This document shows positions 19,015 to 28,358 of a DNA stretch of 64,000 nt, one piece after another. Every line of letters begins with the position of its first letter. The stretch's first letter is position 1. Under the pieces are notes generated by a model that saw nothing but the letters and a program-made list of their open reading frames with translations, had not been told where the DNA came from and did no database searches. Made by a program: the position numbers and the translations under genes. This DNA is from CAMWXW01 sp051650105 (lineage in GTDB: Bacteria; Desulfobacterota; Desulfovibrionia; Desulfovibrionales; Desulfovibrionaceae): contig JBOFIJ010000006.1 of NCBI GenBank assembly GCA_051650105.1, forward strand, positions 177,014 to 241,013, written 5' to 3'.

Positions 19015-19500
19015 ATGAGAAGATATATTTTACTATTATTTGTGTTTTTTTATGGATGTTCACAGCAAGTTGGTAGTGCAAGAAATGGTAATGAATATGA
19101 CATTGAAAAAGTTGTTTTTGCTGTTATTAAATCTAGCCAAAATGGAAAATATGAATTATTGTCCACAGATGAATTAAAAACAATTCAGGAAGGGGATTAT
19201 CTTCTCGTTGATGTTATGCCTAAATCTCACTATGATGTTATGCATATTAATGGTTCTGTGAATATTGAAGTTACTGATGAAAAAAGTTTACAAACAGAAA
19301 AGAAAATACAAGAATTTCGTGATATATTGGGTTCTGATGTAGCAAAGCCTATTGTTTTTTATTGTGGGTACCTTATATGTGAACGAAGCCATATTGCTGC
19401 CAAGCGTGCTGTAGAAATGGGATACACAAACGTATATAGATACGCTGGTGGGCTTAGTGCCTGGAAAGATGCATCCTTACCGACTGTTATGTCTAAGTGA
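19015..19500 (+). CDS. Rhodanese-like lipoprotein
   Basis: This 161-residue protein starts with a short hydrophobic segment and a lipobox-like YGC at residue 15, so it is probably a lipoprotein. A single rhodanese domain follows: LLVDVMPKSHYDVMHINGSVN, then VFYCGYLICERS, where the first or second Cys would take the sulfane sulfur, and GYTNVYRYAGGLSAWK at the end. The loop after the Cys does not match the classical CRxGxR. Function in periplasmic sulfur transfer is possible but not shown. AAAGGAAG precedes the start. Confidence 0.78.
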   Translation: MRRYILLLFVFFYGCSQQVGSARNGNEYDIEKVVFAVIKSSQNGKYELLSTDELKTIQEGDYLLVDVMPKSHYDVMHINGSVNIEVTDEKSLQTEKKIQEFRDILGSDVAKPIVFYCGYLICERSHIAAKRAVEMGYTNVYRYAGGLSAWKDASLPTVMSK

Positions 19501-19566
19501 GTGATAGAAATGATATTTCTTTGTACTTTTTATAGTTTTCTAAAATAGTAATATAGTCTTTATCTT

Positions 19567-20577
19567 TTATATTCTTTTTTCTTCAACTGCATGGCATGCC
19601 ACAATGTGTTCTGGCTTGTTGTGTGCTTTAGCAAGAGGCCTTTCTACGCGACAACGCTCATTGGCGTACTGACACCGAGGATGAAAGGCACACCCAGAAG
19701 GTAGATTTATTGGGGTTGGAAGGTCTCCTTTTAAACTAATATGAGAAAATCCAAATTTACCAACTTTTGGTATCGCAGAGAGTAGTGCTTTTGTATACGG
19801 ATGTTGTGGATTAGAAAATAATTCTTCTGTAGGAGCAAATTCGCATAAAAAACCGATATACATAACTGCTACTTTTGTAGAAATATGTTCTACTACTGAA
19901 AGATCATGGCTAATAAATAAATAAGTTAAACCATATTGTTCTTGTAAATCTATCATTAAATTTAATATTTGTGCTTGAATGGAAACGTCTAGTGCTGAAA
20001 TAGGTTCATCTGCAACAATAAATTCTGGTTCAAGAATAAGCGCACGGGCTATAGATATTCTTTGCCTTTGACCACCAGAAAATTCATTGGGATATCTATT
20101 TCCCCACAATGGGCTAATTCCAACCTGCTGCATTATTCTTGCGACTCGTTCTTTAATTTCAAATCTGTTCAGATTAGGAAAACATGTATATAGTGGTTCT
20201 TCAAGTGTATTTTGAATGCATATTCTTGGATTTAAAGATGCGTATGGATTCTGAAAAACCATTTGCATTTTACGTCTATAGGGAAAACGACCACTGTTTG
20301 ATAGGTTATCGATCCGATTCTCTTTATAAAAGATCTCTCCCTGCGTTGGCTTTTGAAGCCCCATAATAATACGTGCAAGCGTCGATTTTCCACAACCAGA
20401 TTCCCCAACGACACTTAGTGTCTCTCCTTGTTGAATATCTAGAGAAACCTCATTTATAGCGTGCACAAAAGTTTTTTTTCTATGGATCTTTCCTTTAGAA
20501 AATTGTAAGGTGTCAAAGAAACTACCAGAAATATTAAAGTGTTTCTTTATGGAGTGTATGGATAATAATTTTGCCAT
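19567..20577 (-). CDS. Peptide ABC transporter ATP-binding protein (DppF/OppF type)
   Basis: This is the second ATPase of a five-gene dipeptide/oligopeptide importer. It has Walker A GESGCGKS, signature EFSGGQRQR, Walker B FIVADEPISALD, and the C-terminal oligopeptide extension with GCAFHPRC and a later Cys typical of DppF/OppF. The start at 20577 follows AAGGGG; an upstream in-frame ATG would overlap dppD. It is the last gene of the operon on the minus strand. A heterodimer with the DppD-like ATPase is expected. Confidence 0.92.
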   Translation of the reverse strand: MAKLLSIHSIKKHFNISGSFFDTLQFSKGKIHRKKTFVHAINEVSLDIQQGETLSVVGESGCGKSTLARIIMGLQKPTQGEIFYKENRIDNLSNSGRFPYRRKMQMVFQNPYASLNPRICIQNTLEEPLYTCFPNLNRFEIKERVARIMQQVGISPLWGNRYPNEFSGGQRQRISIARALILEPEFIVADEPISALDVSIQAQILNLMIDLQEQYGLTYLFISHDLSVVEHISTKVAVMYIGFLCEFAPTEELFSNPQHPYTKALLSAIPKVGKFGFSHISLKGDLPTPINLPSGCAFHPRCQYANERCRVERPLAKAHNKPEHIVACHAVEEKRI

Positions 20578-20591
20578 TTCTTTTTTCCCCT

Positions 20592-21551
20592 TTATGCAAT
20601 ATGACAAGCGACACGAACACCATTAATTTCTCGTAATACCGGTGTTTCTTCTTCACAAATTAATTCTCTTACAATACATCTATCGTGAAAGGGACATGCT
20701 TTTGGTATTTCCATTAATGAGGGCATAACTCCTATTATTTGATTAAGCCTCTTTGTTTCAGAATTGACATTTTCTGGTAATGCTGCTAGAAGGCCCTGTG
20801 TATAAGGATGTAAAGGAGCACTAATAATTTTTTCTGTAGAACCTATTTCTATAATTGTTCCAGCATACATAACAGCTATTCTTTGTGTTATTTGTGAAAC
20901 AACACCTAAATCATGTGTAATAAGAATTAACCCCATATCCTCTTTCTCGCACAAATGTAACAATAGGGACATGATTTCTGCCTGAATAGTAACATCTAGC
21001 GCTGTTGTTGGCTCATCAGCAATAATAAGTTTTGGTGAAGTAATAAGTGCTATAGCTATAATAATTCTTTGTCTCATCCCACCAGAGAATTCATGAGGAT
21101 ACTGATTTAAACGTTCACTTGGTGAAGGAATATATACCTTATCGAGTGTATCTATTGCTAATTCCCGTGCCTCTTCGTACGATATTTTTCTGTGAGCACG
21201 AACAGTTTCTATCATTTGCGTGCCTATTGTTAGTAATGGATTTAATGTGACTATTGGGTCTTGAAAGATCATACTAATATCATTACCACGAATAGGGCGT
21301 AATTCTTTTTGTGTTAATTTAGTGAGGTCCTGTTTTTCAAATATAATTGAGCCAGAGGCAATATATCCTGGTGTTGCTAATAAGTTAAGTATTGAAAAAC
21401 CAGTAACAGATTTACCTGCACCACTTTCTCCAACAATACCCAAACGTTCCCCTTTTTCTAAAGAAAAAGAAATATCATTAACTGCCTTCAGTGGCCCAAT
21501 ACGAGACGGAAATTCTATAACTAAATTTTTTACTTCTAATAATGGTGCCAT
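20592..21551 (-). CDS. Peptide ABC transporter ATP-binding protein (DppD/OppD type)
   Basis: This is the first ATPase of the peptide importer. Walker A is GESGAGKS, the Q-loop is in MIFQDP, the signature is EFSGGMRQR, Walker B is LIIADEPTTALD, and the C-terminal oligopeptide domain has ACPFHDRC. I prefer the ATG at 21551, five bases after AAGGAG, to the in-frame GTG at 21557. It overlaps the stop of dppC only in its ribosome site, so the genes are translationally close. Confidence 0.92.
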   Translation of the reverse strand: MAPLLEVKNLVIEFPSRIGPLKAVNDISFSLEKGERLGIVGESGAGKSVTGFSILNLLATPGYIASGSIIFEKQDLTKLTQKELRPIRGNDISMIFQDPIVTLNPLLTIGTQMIETVRAHRKISYEEARELAIDTLDKVYIPSPSERLNQYPHEFSGGMRQRIIIAIALITSPKLIIADEPTTALDVTIQAEIMSLLLHLCEKEDMGLILITHDLGVVSQITQRIAVMYAGTIIEIGSTEKIISAPLHPYTQGLLAALPENVNSETKRLNQIIGVMPSLMEIPKACPFHDRCIVRELICEEETPVLREINGVRVACHIA

Positions 21552-21553
21552 AC

Positions 21554-22474
21554 TCACTCCTTGTGTGATTTAGGATTAAGATATTCTCGCATCCAATCAC
21601 CAAGAATATTGATAGAGAGAACTATACAGACAAGAGTGATACTTGGGAATAGTATTATCCACCAAGAGCCACTGAAAAAATAATGAAAACCTTCTTTTAT
21701 TAATGAACCTAAGGATGGTTTTGTTGAAGGCATACCTAAACCTAAGAAAGAAAGCGCTGCTTCACTCATTATAGCACTAGCTATCTGAACCGTAGAAATA
21801 ACAATAATTGGTGTTAGTGAATTAGGCAATATATGTTTCCACATTATTTTTATTGAAGAAAGACCTATTACTTGCGCTGCTTCAACATATTCCTTTTTCT
21901 TTTCAGAGAGCACCTTAGAGCGTATTGTTCTTGCGTATTGTGGCCATTCCGAAAAACCGATTATAAAGATGAGCATTGGCATCGCTATCTCATTGTAATA
22001 TTCTACACCAAATAGAGATTGCACTAGAGCACCTGCAAATATTGCAACAATATATGTCGAAAAGGATAATTTTATATCTGCTATTCTCATAATTAGAGAA
22101 TCTATCCAGCCTTCATTGTACCCTGCAAGTAAACCAAGAAAAATACCAAGTAGTATTTGTAAAGAAACCGCAAAGAAACCAATAATAAGAGATAAACGAA
22201 GGCCATAGAGTACTGCTGAAAGAATATCTCTGCCTTGTTGGTCTGTTCCTAATAAAAATTGTTTTTCACCTCCCTCTTCCCAACTTGGAGGAAGATTAGA
22301 ATCCAAAATATCAAGTGTGCCAAGATCATGTGGTGTATGAGGAGCTATGATAGGAGATAAAAATGCACAGAGAAACAAAAAGAAAAAGAGTAGAAAAGAA
22401 AAAAATACCAGCTTATCCTTAAAAAAAGAACGTACAAACTGAGAAGATTGTATTTTATAAAAGAAGTTCTTCAT
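21554..22474 (-). CDS. Peptide ABC transporter permease (DppC type)
   Basis: This 306-residue membrane protein has an N-terminal helix (residues about 22-42), the OppC N-terminal APHTPHD and LLGTDQQGRD blocks, and about five further helices. The cytoplasmic EAA loop reads EYVEAAQVIGLSSIKIMWKHILPN, which contacts the ATPases. It pairs with the DppB-type permease 3 bases upstream. Order A-B-C-D-F on the minus strand matches known dipeptide operons. Confidence 0.92.
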   Translation of the reverse strand: MKNFFYKIQSSQFVRSFFKDKLVFFSFLLFFFLFLCAFLSPIIAPHTPHDLGTLDILDSNLPPSWEEGGEKQFLLGTDQQGRDILSAVLYGLRLSLIIGFFAVSLQILLGIFLGLLAGYNEGWIDSLIMRIADIKLSFSTYIVAIFAGALVQSLFGVEYYNEIAMPMLIFIIGFSEWPQYARTIRSKVLSEKKKEYVEAAQVIGLSSIKIMWKHILPNSLTPIIVISTVQIASAIMSEAALSFLGLGMPSTKPSLGSLIKEGFHYFFSGSWWIILFPSITLVCIVLSINILGDWMREYLNPKSHKE

Positions 22475-22477
22475 GTG

Positions 22478-23500
22478 TTAGTCCTTTTTCTTTATAGAAA
22501 TTGTTGGATCTATAAATGTATATAGTATATCTATACATGTGTTCACTACCACAAAAATAAAACCTGTGAATACAAGATAAGCCACTAATAGGCCAGAATC
22601 TGAACGACTCACAGCTTCTATAAACATAAAGCCCATACCTGGCCATTGAAAAACAGTTTCTGTTAAGATTGTAAATGCTAACATTGTTCCTAATTGAATA
22701 CCCCCCACTGTCACCAGTGGCAAAAGAGTATTTCTAAATGCATGAACCATAATAATTCTTAATTTTGAAAGACCTTTTGCTGTGGCGTATCTCACATATT
22801 CTGAGGAGAGAGCTTCTATCATTTCTGACCTAACAAGGCGTATGAAAAGGGGAAGCATTACTGAGGAAAGAGATAGAGAAGGAAGAATGAGATATTGAAA
22901 ATTACTCCACGTTGTTAAATTGCTTGTCCATGAACCAAAAAGATGCACTGGTTCTCCTCTGCCATACGAAGGAAACCAACCCATTTTGATGGAGAAAATA
23001 TAAATTAATATCATAGATGTCAGAAATACTGGAATAGAAACACCTAGTGTACTAAAGGACATAATAAAACGGGATATAAGTGTATTTGGTCTACAGGCCG
23101 CATAAATGCCAAAAGGAATTGATAAAAATATAATAAGAAAAGAAGCAACGAGAACAAGTTCCATTGTTGCTGGAAATTTATCCATAATCACTTTTAATGC
23201 GGGTTCTCTATAAAAATAGGAATTTCCCAAATCGCCTTTAAGAGCTTTAATGAGAAAATCCTTCCATTGGATCAAAAATGGTTGATCTATCCCTAATTCT
23301 TCACGCAACTCTTGTCTTGTTTCTTCGCTAGCTGAGATTCCAAGTAACTCTCTTGTTGGATCGCCCAAAGAATATTTTATAGCAAAAGCTATAAAGCTAA
23401 TTATAAACATAACCAGAGTAGCCTGAAGGATTCGCTTAATTATAAATGCAAACATAGTATTCTTTATTTTATAAAATTGAGATTCTAAAAAGGAAAGCAT
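22478..23500 (-). CDS. Peptide ABC transporter permease (DppB type)
   Basis: This 340-residue permease has an N-terminal helix, the family FDRPFLIQW-like segment (ELGIDQPFLIQW), several membrane helices and the EAA loop EYVRYATAKGLSKLRIIMVHAFRN. The GTLLP-like NTLLPLVT follows. The start at 23500 has AAGGGAG upstream. A second ATG at 23455 gives the more usual N terminus (MFAFIIKRIL) but lacks a good ribosome site. It forms the channel with the DppC-type protein. Confidence 0.91.
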   Translation of the reverse strand: MLSFLESQFYKIKNTMFAFIIKRILQATLVMFIISFIAFAIKYSLGDPTRELLGISASEETRQELREELGIDQPFLIQWKDFLIKALKGDLGNSYFYREPALKVIMDKFPATMELVLVASFLIIFLSIPFGIYAACRPNTLISRFIMSFSTLGVSIPVFLTSMILIYIFSIKMGWFPSYGRGEPVHLFGSWTSNLTTWSNFQYLILPSLSLSSVMLPLFIRLVRSEMIEALSSEYVRYATAKGLSKLRIIMVHAFRNTLLPLVTVGGIQLGTMLAFTILTETVFQWPGMGFMFIEAVSRSDSGLLVAYLVFTGFIFVVVNTCIDILYTFIDPTISIKKKD

Positions 23501-23524
23501 AAGTGCTCCCTTCTTTGGAAAAAA

Positions 23525-25090
23525 CTACTTGATAATTAACTGACCATATTGTAAAAAGTTTTCTACATTAATAATTTTCTCAAAACCACTAACATTGTTA
23601 CGTACTGCCCAAGAGATAGGCTCTAACATTATTGGTAGAATTGCAAAATCGTCGTAAATTATTTTATTCGCTTCTCGTATAAGTTGTGTTCTCTTGCTTT
23701 TGTCTAATTCATGATTTGCTTGTCTCAAAAGTTCATCATATTTTGCATTACTATAGTGGCCTGCATTGTAAGCACCATATCCAGTTTTTGTATCCCTTGT
23801 AACAAGAAGATATTCCCCATAATTGACACTATCTTTTGTGTCTGGAGACCACCCAATAAGTGCAATATCGGCAGAACCTTCATCATATGCTGCCCAATAT
23901 TGAGCTTTAGGCATTGTCCGAAGACTTACGTCTATATTGATACGGGCCATCATATTGGTAAAGGCCTTCGCTGTATCTTCATCCTTTATATATCTATTAT
24001 TTGGCGCTATCATTGTTAATTTTAAGCGATTCTTCTCATTGTACCCAGCTTCTTTTAACAGAGCTTTTGCTCTTTCTGGATTATATCTATCTTTAAGTGA
24101 AGGATCATAACCATCAAGGCCTTCTGGCGCAAGTGAGTATAGGGCCGTTGCTTTATTGTTAAGAATTCTTGTTACTATGCCTTTTATATTTGTGCCAAGA
24201 AGAACACTTTTCCTTAATTTTTTGTTAGCAAGAGCTTTCCCTTTAGAGCTGTTAAGAGTGAGAACAATAGCTCGAAGTGTGCTTATTGTATAGAGGGTAA
24301 TATTAGGATTCTTCTCTAATTGAGTGTAATCTTGAATGGCAACAGGAGTTATAATATCCACATCGCCACGAAGAAGGGCTGCTACTCTTGTTACATCTTC
24401 TTTGATAGGAATTAGTTCCAATTCTGTAACATTGCCTCGAGAACCCCAATAATCTGTTTTTGCTCTCAGGATAAGAATTTTACCATAATCTCTTTTTTCA
24501 ACAGTAAATGGACCTGTACCAGATGTATTGCTGTTGGCAAACGAATCTCCTAGCTTTACAACAAGCCCTTTGTCTCTACCTTTGTTATCTTTTCCCGTAA
24601 AAAATTTGCTGTCCATTGGGAAAATATAGGACATAAGATTCATTATGAGAGGATACGGTTCAGTAGTGCTCACTTCAATTGTGTGGCTGTCTATTTTTGT
24701 AAAGGCCATCATATTGAAAAGAGCTTTATAATCTGGAGCAGAAAGTATTCTCTTTGTTGTCCAAATAACATCATCTGCGGTAAATGGGTTACCACTTTGA
24801 AAATGCACACCTTTACGTAAACTTATACGAATTGTTTTGGAATCACGTTGTGTCCATTCTGTTGCCAGCATGGGAACAAGATCCCCTTTTTGTCCTATCC
24901 GAACTAAGGGATCATATAGCAGATTTGCGACAGCTAATACTGTACCAGACAATTGCATGTACGGATCTAGAGTTTCTACATCCGCTGATTGTGCTACCTT
25001 TAGCTTCTTAGCTTCTGCATAAGAAGGCAAAGCTACAAAAGAAGTTAGCGATAGCAACCAAAATGCTAAGAAAATATATTGCTTCATCAC
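23525..25090 (-). CDS. Periplasmic peptide-binding protein of ABC transporter (DppA type)
   Basis: This 521-residue family 5 solute-binding protein has a signal peptide ending SYAEA. The mature part begins LKVAQSADVETLDPYMQ, then has ANLLYDPLVR, GVHFQSGNPFTADDVIWT and AYNAGHYSNAKYDELL, all usual for dipeptide/oligopeptide receptors. It would deliver host or environmental peptides to the importer encoded downstream. Glutathione or nickel binding cannot be excluded from sequence alone. A TTGACA lies about 115 bases upstream (25207-25212, minus strand) as a possible -35. Confidence 0.9.
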   Translation of the reverse strand: MMKQYIFLAFWLLSLTSFVALPSYAEAKKLKVAQSADVETLDPYMQLSGTVLAVANLLYDPLVRIGQKGDLVPMLATEWTQRDSKTIRISLRKGVHFQSGNPFTADDVIWTTKRILSAPDYKALFNMMAFTKIDSHTIEVSTTEPYPLIMNLMSYIFPMDSKFFTGKDNKGRDKGLVVKLGDSFANSNTSGTGPFTVEKRDYGKILILRAKTDYWGSRGNVTELELIPIKEDVTRVAALLRGDVDIITPVAIQDYTQLEKNPNITLYTISTLRAIVLTLNSSKGKALANKKLRKSVLLGTNIKGIVTRILNNKATALYSLAPEGLDGYDPSLKDRYNPERAKALLKEAGYNEKNRLKLTMIAPNNRYIKDEDTAKAFTNMMARINIDVSLRTMPKAQYWAAYDEGSADIALIGWSPDTKDSVNYGEYLLVTRDTKTGYGAYNAGHYSNAKYDELLRQANHELDKSKRTQLIREANKIIYDDFAILPIMLEPISWAVRNNVSGFEKIINVENFLQYGQLIIK

Positions 25091-25263
25091 ATTAACTCCT
25101 ATTAATAAAACTTGTTTAATTAGAGAAGAAATTATTACATTGTTGGGAGTAATAATAAGACCTCATTGTAAACAAGCATATATAAGAGCAGATTTTATAC
25201 TCTTTTGTCAAGAGAAAAGTAGATATTCGTACGTAATAAAAGCATTTTTTCCCATTATATATG

Positions 25264-27735
25264 CTATTTTCCACAACATCGTTTGTATTTCTTTTTACTT
25301 CCACAGGGACATAATCCATTTTTACTTGTGACAGAAGGCTGTATATTTTCTTCTGCGGAAGAATATGTCAACGTAGAGATGATGGGCGCAGATAATTGTG
25401 GAATAGATTCTATTTCTTCTTTTTCAATTTGTACATGGCATAAAAGACGAATAATATTTTCTTGAATTTGTACGAGCATGCTTTGAAAAAGTTTGAAACC
25501 TTCTTTTTTATATTCTTGTTTTGGATCCTTATTTCCATAGCCTCGAAGGCCAATACCTTCACGCAATGCGTCCATAGATTGCAAATGTTCTTTCCAGGCT
25601 TTATCTATATTTTCTAAACAGAAGAATCGAATTATCTCTGAAAAAGTTCCATCTTGTGTTTGGTCCTTTAATGTTGATAAACATTTTTCTACATGGAGAT
25701 AAAGGTCCTGTTTAGCAATAAGTTTTTCTTTTTCAACATTAAAAATATCTGATATATAGATAATTATTTCAGTGATATCTTCTGATGACGCTGTCTTATT
25801 TTCTATGGGTGCATAAATATCTTCTATACGTTCTTCAATAAACTCATTAAGTAATTCTGGTGCATTTTCTTCATGCATTGCTTCATTACGCAATGCATAG
25901 ATAACTTCTCTTTGTTGATTCATAACATTGTCATATTCGAATAGCGATTTCCTCATTTCAAAGTGGTGAGCTTCTACTTTTTTTTGTGCATTTTCTATGG
26001 CTTTACTCACCAATCTGTTCTCAATGGATTCACCTTCTTCCAAGCCAAGTTTTTGCATTATTGTGGATATGCGGTCTGAACCAAATAACCGCATAAGGTC
26101 ATCTTCTAGGGAAAGATAAAAATGCGATGAACCTGGATCACCTTGCCTACCAGCTCTACCTCGTAATTGGTTATCTATCCTTCTACTTTCGTGTCGCTCT
26201 GTTGCTAAAATGTGGAGCCCTCCTTTTTCAAGCACTCCCTCACCTAAAACAATATCTGTTCCACGACCAGCCATATTAGTTGCTATAGTTACTCTGCCTA
26301 GTTGGCCCGCGGAAGCGATAATTTCTGCTTCTCTTTCATGTTGTTTAGCATTTAAAACTTCATGTGGGATATGTTCTTTTTTTAGTAAAGATGAAAGATA
26401 TTCTGAATTTTCTATGGATGTTGTTCCAACAAGTATTGGCGTTCCAACAGCATGGAGTTTCTTTATTTCTTCAATAATAGCAGTAAATTTCTCTTTTTTC
26501 GTCCTGTAGATGCTGTCTGGATTATCTTTACGACAAAGAGGCTTGTTAGTTGGGATTGTGACAACATCTAGGTCATATATTTGCTGAAATTCTATAGCTT
26601 CAGTATCTGCTGTTCCTGTCATACCGCTTAATTTTTTATATAATTTAAAATATTTTTGAAAAGTGATGCTTGCAAGAGTTTGGTTTTCCGATTCAATGGG
26701 TACACGCTCTTTTGCTTCTAGTGCCTGATGAAGACCATCTCCAAAGCGTCTTCCTTCCATTAGTCTTCCTGTGAATTCATCTACTATTATTACTTTTTTA
26801 TTCTGAATTATGTATTCAACATCTTTCTTATACAAATTGCATGCTTTTATTGCTTGGAGAATATGGTGTTGATAGGTAATGTGTTGAAGATCGAATAGAT
26901 TATCTATGGCAAGCATTTGCTCAATAGTGCTTATTCCTTCTTCTGTGAGAATAATAGATTTGCTCTTTTCTTCTACAGTGAAATGAATATCCCTAGATAA
27001 CTTGGAAGCCACGGCATTACTTTCAATGTAAAGGTTTGAGCTATCTTGAACAGCCCCAGATATAATTAATGGTGTTCTTGCTTCATCTATTAAGATAGAA
27101 TCTACTTCGTCAACTATAGCAAAATTATGTTCTCGTTGAACAAGTTGATTCTTATGGAATTTCATGTTATCTCGCAGAAAGTCGAAAGCAAATTCATTGT
27201 TGGTTCCATAAGTAATATCACTATCATACGCTATTTTTCTTGCAGCATCGTCCATATTTGCCACGATAGTTCCTACGGAAAAACCAAGAAATTGATATAA
27301 TTCCCCCATCCAAGTGGCATCTCTTTGAGCAAGGTAATCGTTAACTGTAACTACGTGTATACCTTTACCAGAGAGTGCATTTAATGCTGTTGGTAATGTG
27401 GCGATAAGTGTTTTGCCTTCACCTGTTTTCATTTCTGCTATTTTTCCCTGATGTAGTGCTATTCCACCAAGAAGTTGAACAGAATAGTGGCGCATACCTA
27501 ATACTCTTTTACTTGCTTCTCGAACAAGGGCAAATACGTCTGGTAAAAGTGAATCTAGGGTTTCACCTTGCTGAATTTGATCTTTATATTTTTGTATATA
27601 TCGTGGAAAGTCATTATCTTGAAGAGATTGTAGCTTTTGTTCTTTGCTATCTATGGTTTCAATAAGAGGATAGATGCTTTTTAGGTAGCGATCATTTTTT
27701 GTCCCAAATATTTTTTTAAACAAGAACGTTAGCAT
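25264..27735 (-). CDS. secA: Preprotein translocase ATPase SecA
   Basis: SecA drives protein export through SecYEG. The 823-residue protein has Walker A MKTGEGKTLI, the helicase-like DEVDSILIDEARTPLIISG, TNMAGRGTDIVLGEG, LRGRAGRQGDPGSS and the C-terminal zinc motif CPCGSKKKYKRCC. The start at 27735 follows AGGAG six bases upstream; an in-frame ATG at 27792 lies before the promoter and is rejected. Length is near the usual 800-900 residues. It is a single-gene unit divergent from ruvX. Confidence 0.96.
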   Translation of the reverse strand: MLTFLFKKIFGTKNDRYLKSIYPLIETIDSKEQKLQSLQDNDFPRYIQKYKDQIQQGETLDSLLPDVFALVREASKRVLGMRHYSVQLLGGIALHQGKIAEMKTGEGKTLIATLPTALNALSGKGIHVVTVNDYLAQRDATWMGELYQFLGFSVGTIVANMDDAARKIAYDSDITYGTNNEFAFDFLRDNMKFHKNQLVQREHNFAIVDEVDSILIDEARTPLIISGAVQDSSNLYIESNAVASKLSRDIHFTVEEKSKSIILTEEGISTIEQMLAIDNLFDLQHITYQHHILQAIKACNLYKKDVEYIIQNKKVIIVDEFTGRLMEGRRFGDGLHQALEAKERVPIESENQTLASITFQKYFKLYKKLSGMTGTADTEAIEFQQIYDLDVVTIPTNKPLCRKDNPDSIYRTKKEKFTAIIEEIKKLHAVGTPILVGTTSIENSEYLSSLLKKEHIPHEVLNAKQHEREAEIIASAGQLGRVTIATNMAGRGTDIVLGEGVLEKGGLHILATERHESRRIDNQLRGRAGRQGDPGSSHFYLSLEDDLMRLFGSDRISTIMQKLGLEEGESIENRLVSKAIENAQKKVEAHHFEMRKSLFEYDNVMNQQREVIYALRNEAMHEENAPELLNEFIEERIEDIYAPIENKTASSEDITEIIIYISDIFNVEKEKLIAKQDLYLHVEKCLSTLKDQTQDGTFSEIIRFFCLENIDKAWKEHLQSMDALREGIGLRGYGNKDPKQEYKKEGFKLFQSMLVQIQENIIRLLCHVQIEKEEIESIPQLSAPIISTLTYSSAEENIQPSVTSKNGLCPCGSKKKYKRCCGK

Positions 27736-27763
27736 GTTCACTCCTGATAACAATTTTGGGTAG

Positions 27764-27792
27764 AGTATACTTAATATGTTCTTAGATAGCAA
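27764..27792 (-). promoter_or_regulatory. Promoter for secA
   Basis: On the minus strand TTGCTA (27787-27792) and TATACT (27764-27769) are separated by 17 bases, just upstream of the secA ribosome site. Confidence 0.6.
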
Positions 27793-27838
27793 GATATCCT
27801 TAATGTAAAAATAAATAAATAGAATTATACAAAAATCT

Positions 27839-27867
27839 TTGACAAAGAACGTCGTTTTGTATAGGAT
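27839..27867 (+). promoter_or_regulatory. Promoter for ruvX-mltG-ftsY
   Basis: A perfect TTGACA (27839-27844) is followed after 17 bases by TAGGAT (27862-27867). The same box pair with the same spacing occurs upstream of the DUF305 gene. Confidence 0.6.
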
Positions 27868-27905
27868 TAGTAGATAATATCTTGAGGGTAAACTGTAGCG
27901 AGAGA

Positions 27906-28346
27906 ATGAAATATCTTGGAATAGATTATGGAGAGAAAAGGGTTGGTCTCGCTGTAAGTGATGGACTTGGTCTTATGGCCTTTCCTAAAAAGACTATCAC
28001 ATATACAAGTGAGAAACAGTGCTTTTCGGAATTACTCCTTTGTATTGACGAAGAAGGGGTTGAACGTATTGTTGTGGGAATGCCATTTTATGAAGATGGC
28101 ACACAAAGTAAAACTGGAGAGAAAGTTCTTAAATTCTTAGGAAAATTAATAAGATACACTCACATTCCCATATATCTTATAAATGAATATTTAACAACAT
28201 TTGAGGCATCGTCCACTCTTGCAGGAAACAAAAAATATAAGAAATCGAAGAAGGGTATAGTGGATCAGCAAGCTGCTGTTATCATTCTTAATTCATTACT
28301 GTATATTCCCGAACATGAACGTGTTTATTATGCAAAAGTGTTGTAG
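27906..28346 (+). CDS. ruvX: Putative pre-16S rRNA nuclease RuvX/YqgF
   Basis: YqgF-family proteins have an RNase H-like fold and take part in 16S rRNA 5' end maturation. The 146-residue protein shows LGIDYGEKRVGLAVSD, RIVVGMPFYEDG and the acidic NEYLTTFEA, then VDQQAAVIIL near the C terminus. The ATG at 27906 is preferred; an in-frame TTG at 27882 adds a non-conserved extension. It is followed 12 bases later by mltG, a conserved neighbour in many bacteria. Confidence 0.9.
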   Translation: MKYLGIDYGEKRVGLAVSDGLGLMAFPKKTITYTSEKQCFSELLLCIDEEGVERIVVGMPFYEDGTQSKTGEKVLKFLGKLIRYTHIPIYLINEYLTTFEASSTLAGNKKYKKSKKGIVDQQAAVIILNSLLYIPEHERVYYAKVL

Positions 28347-28358
28347 AGGTAAATACTT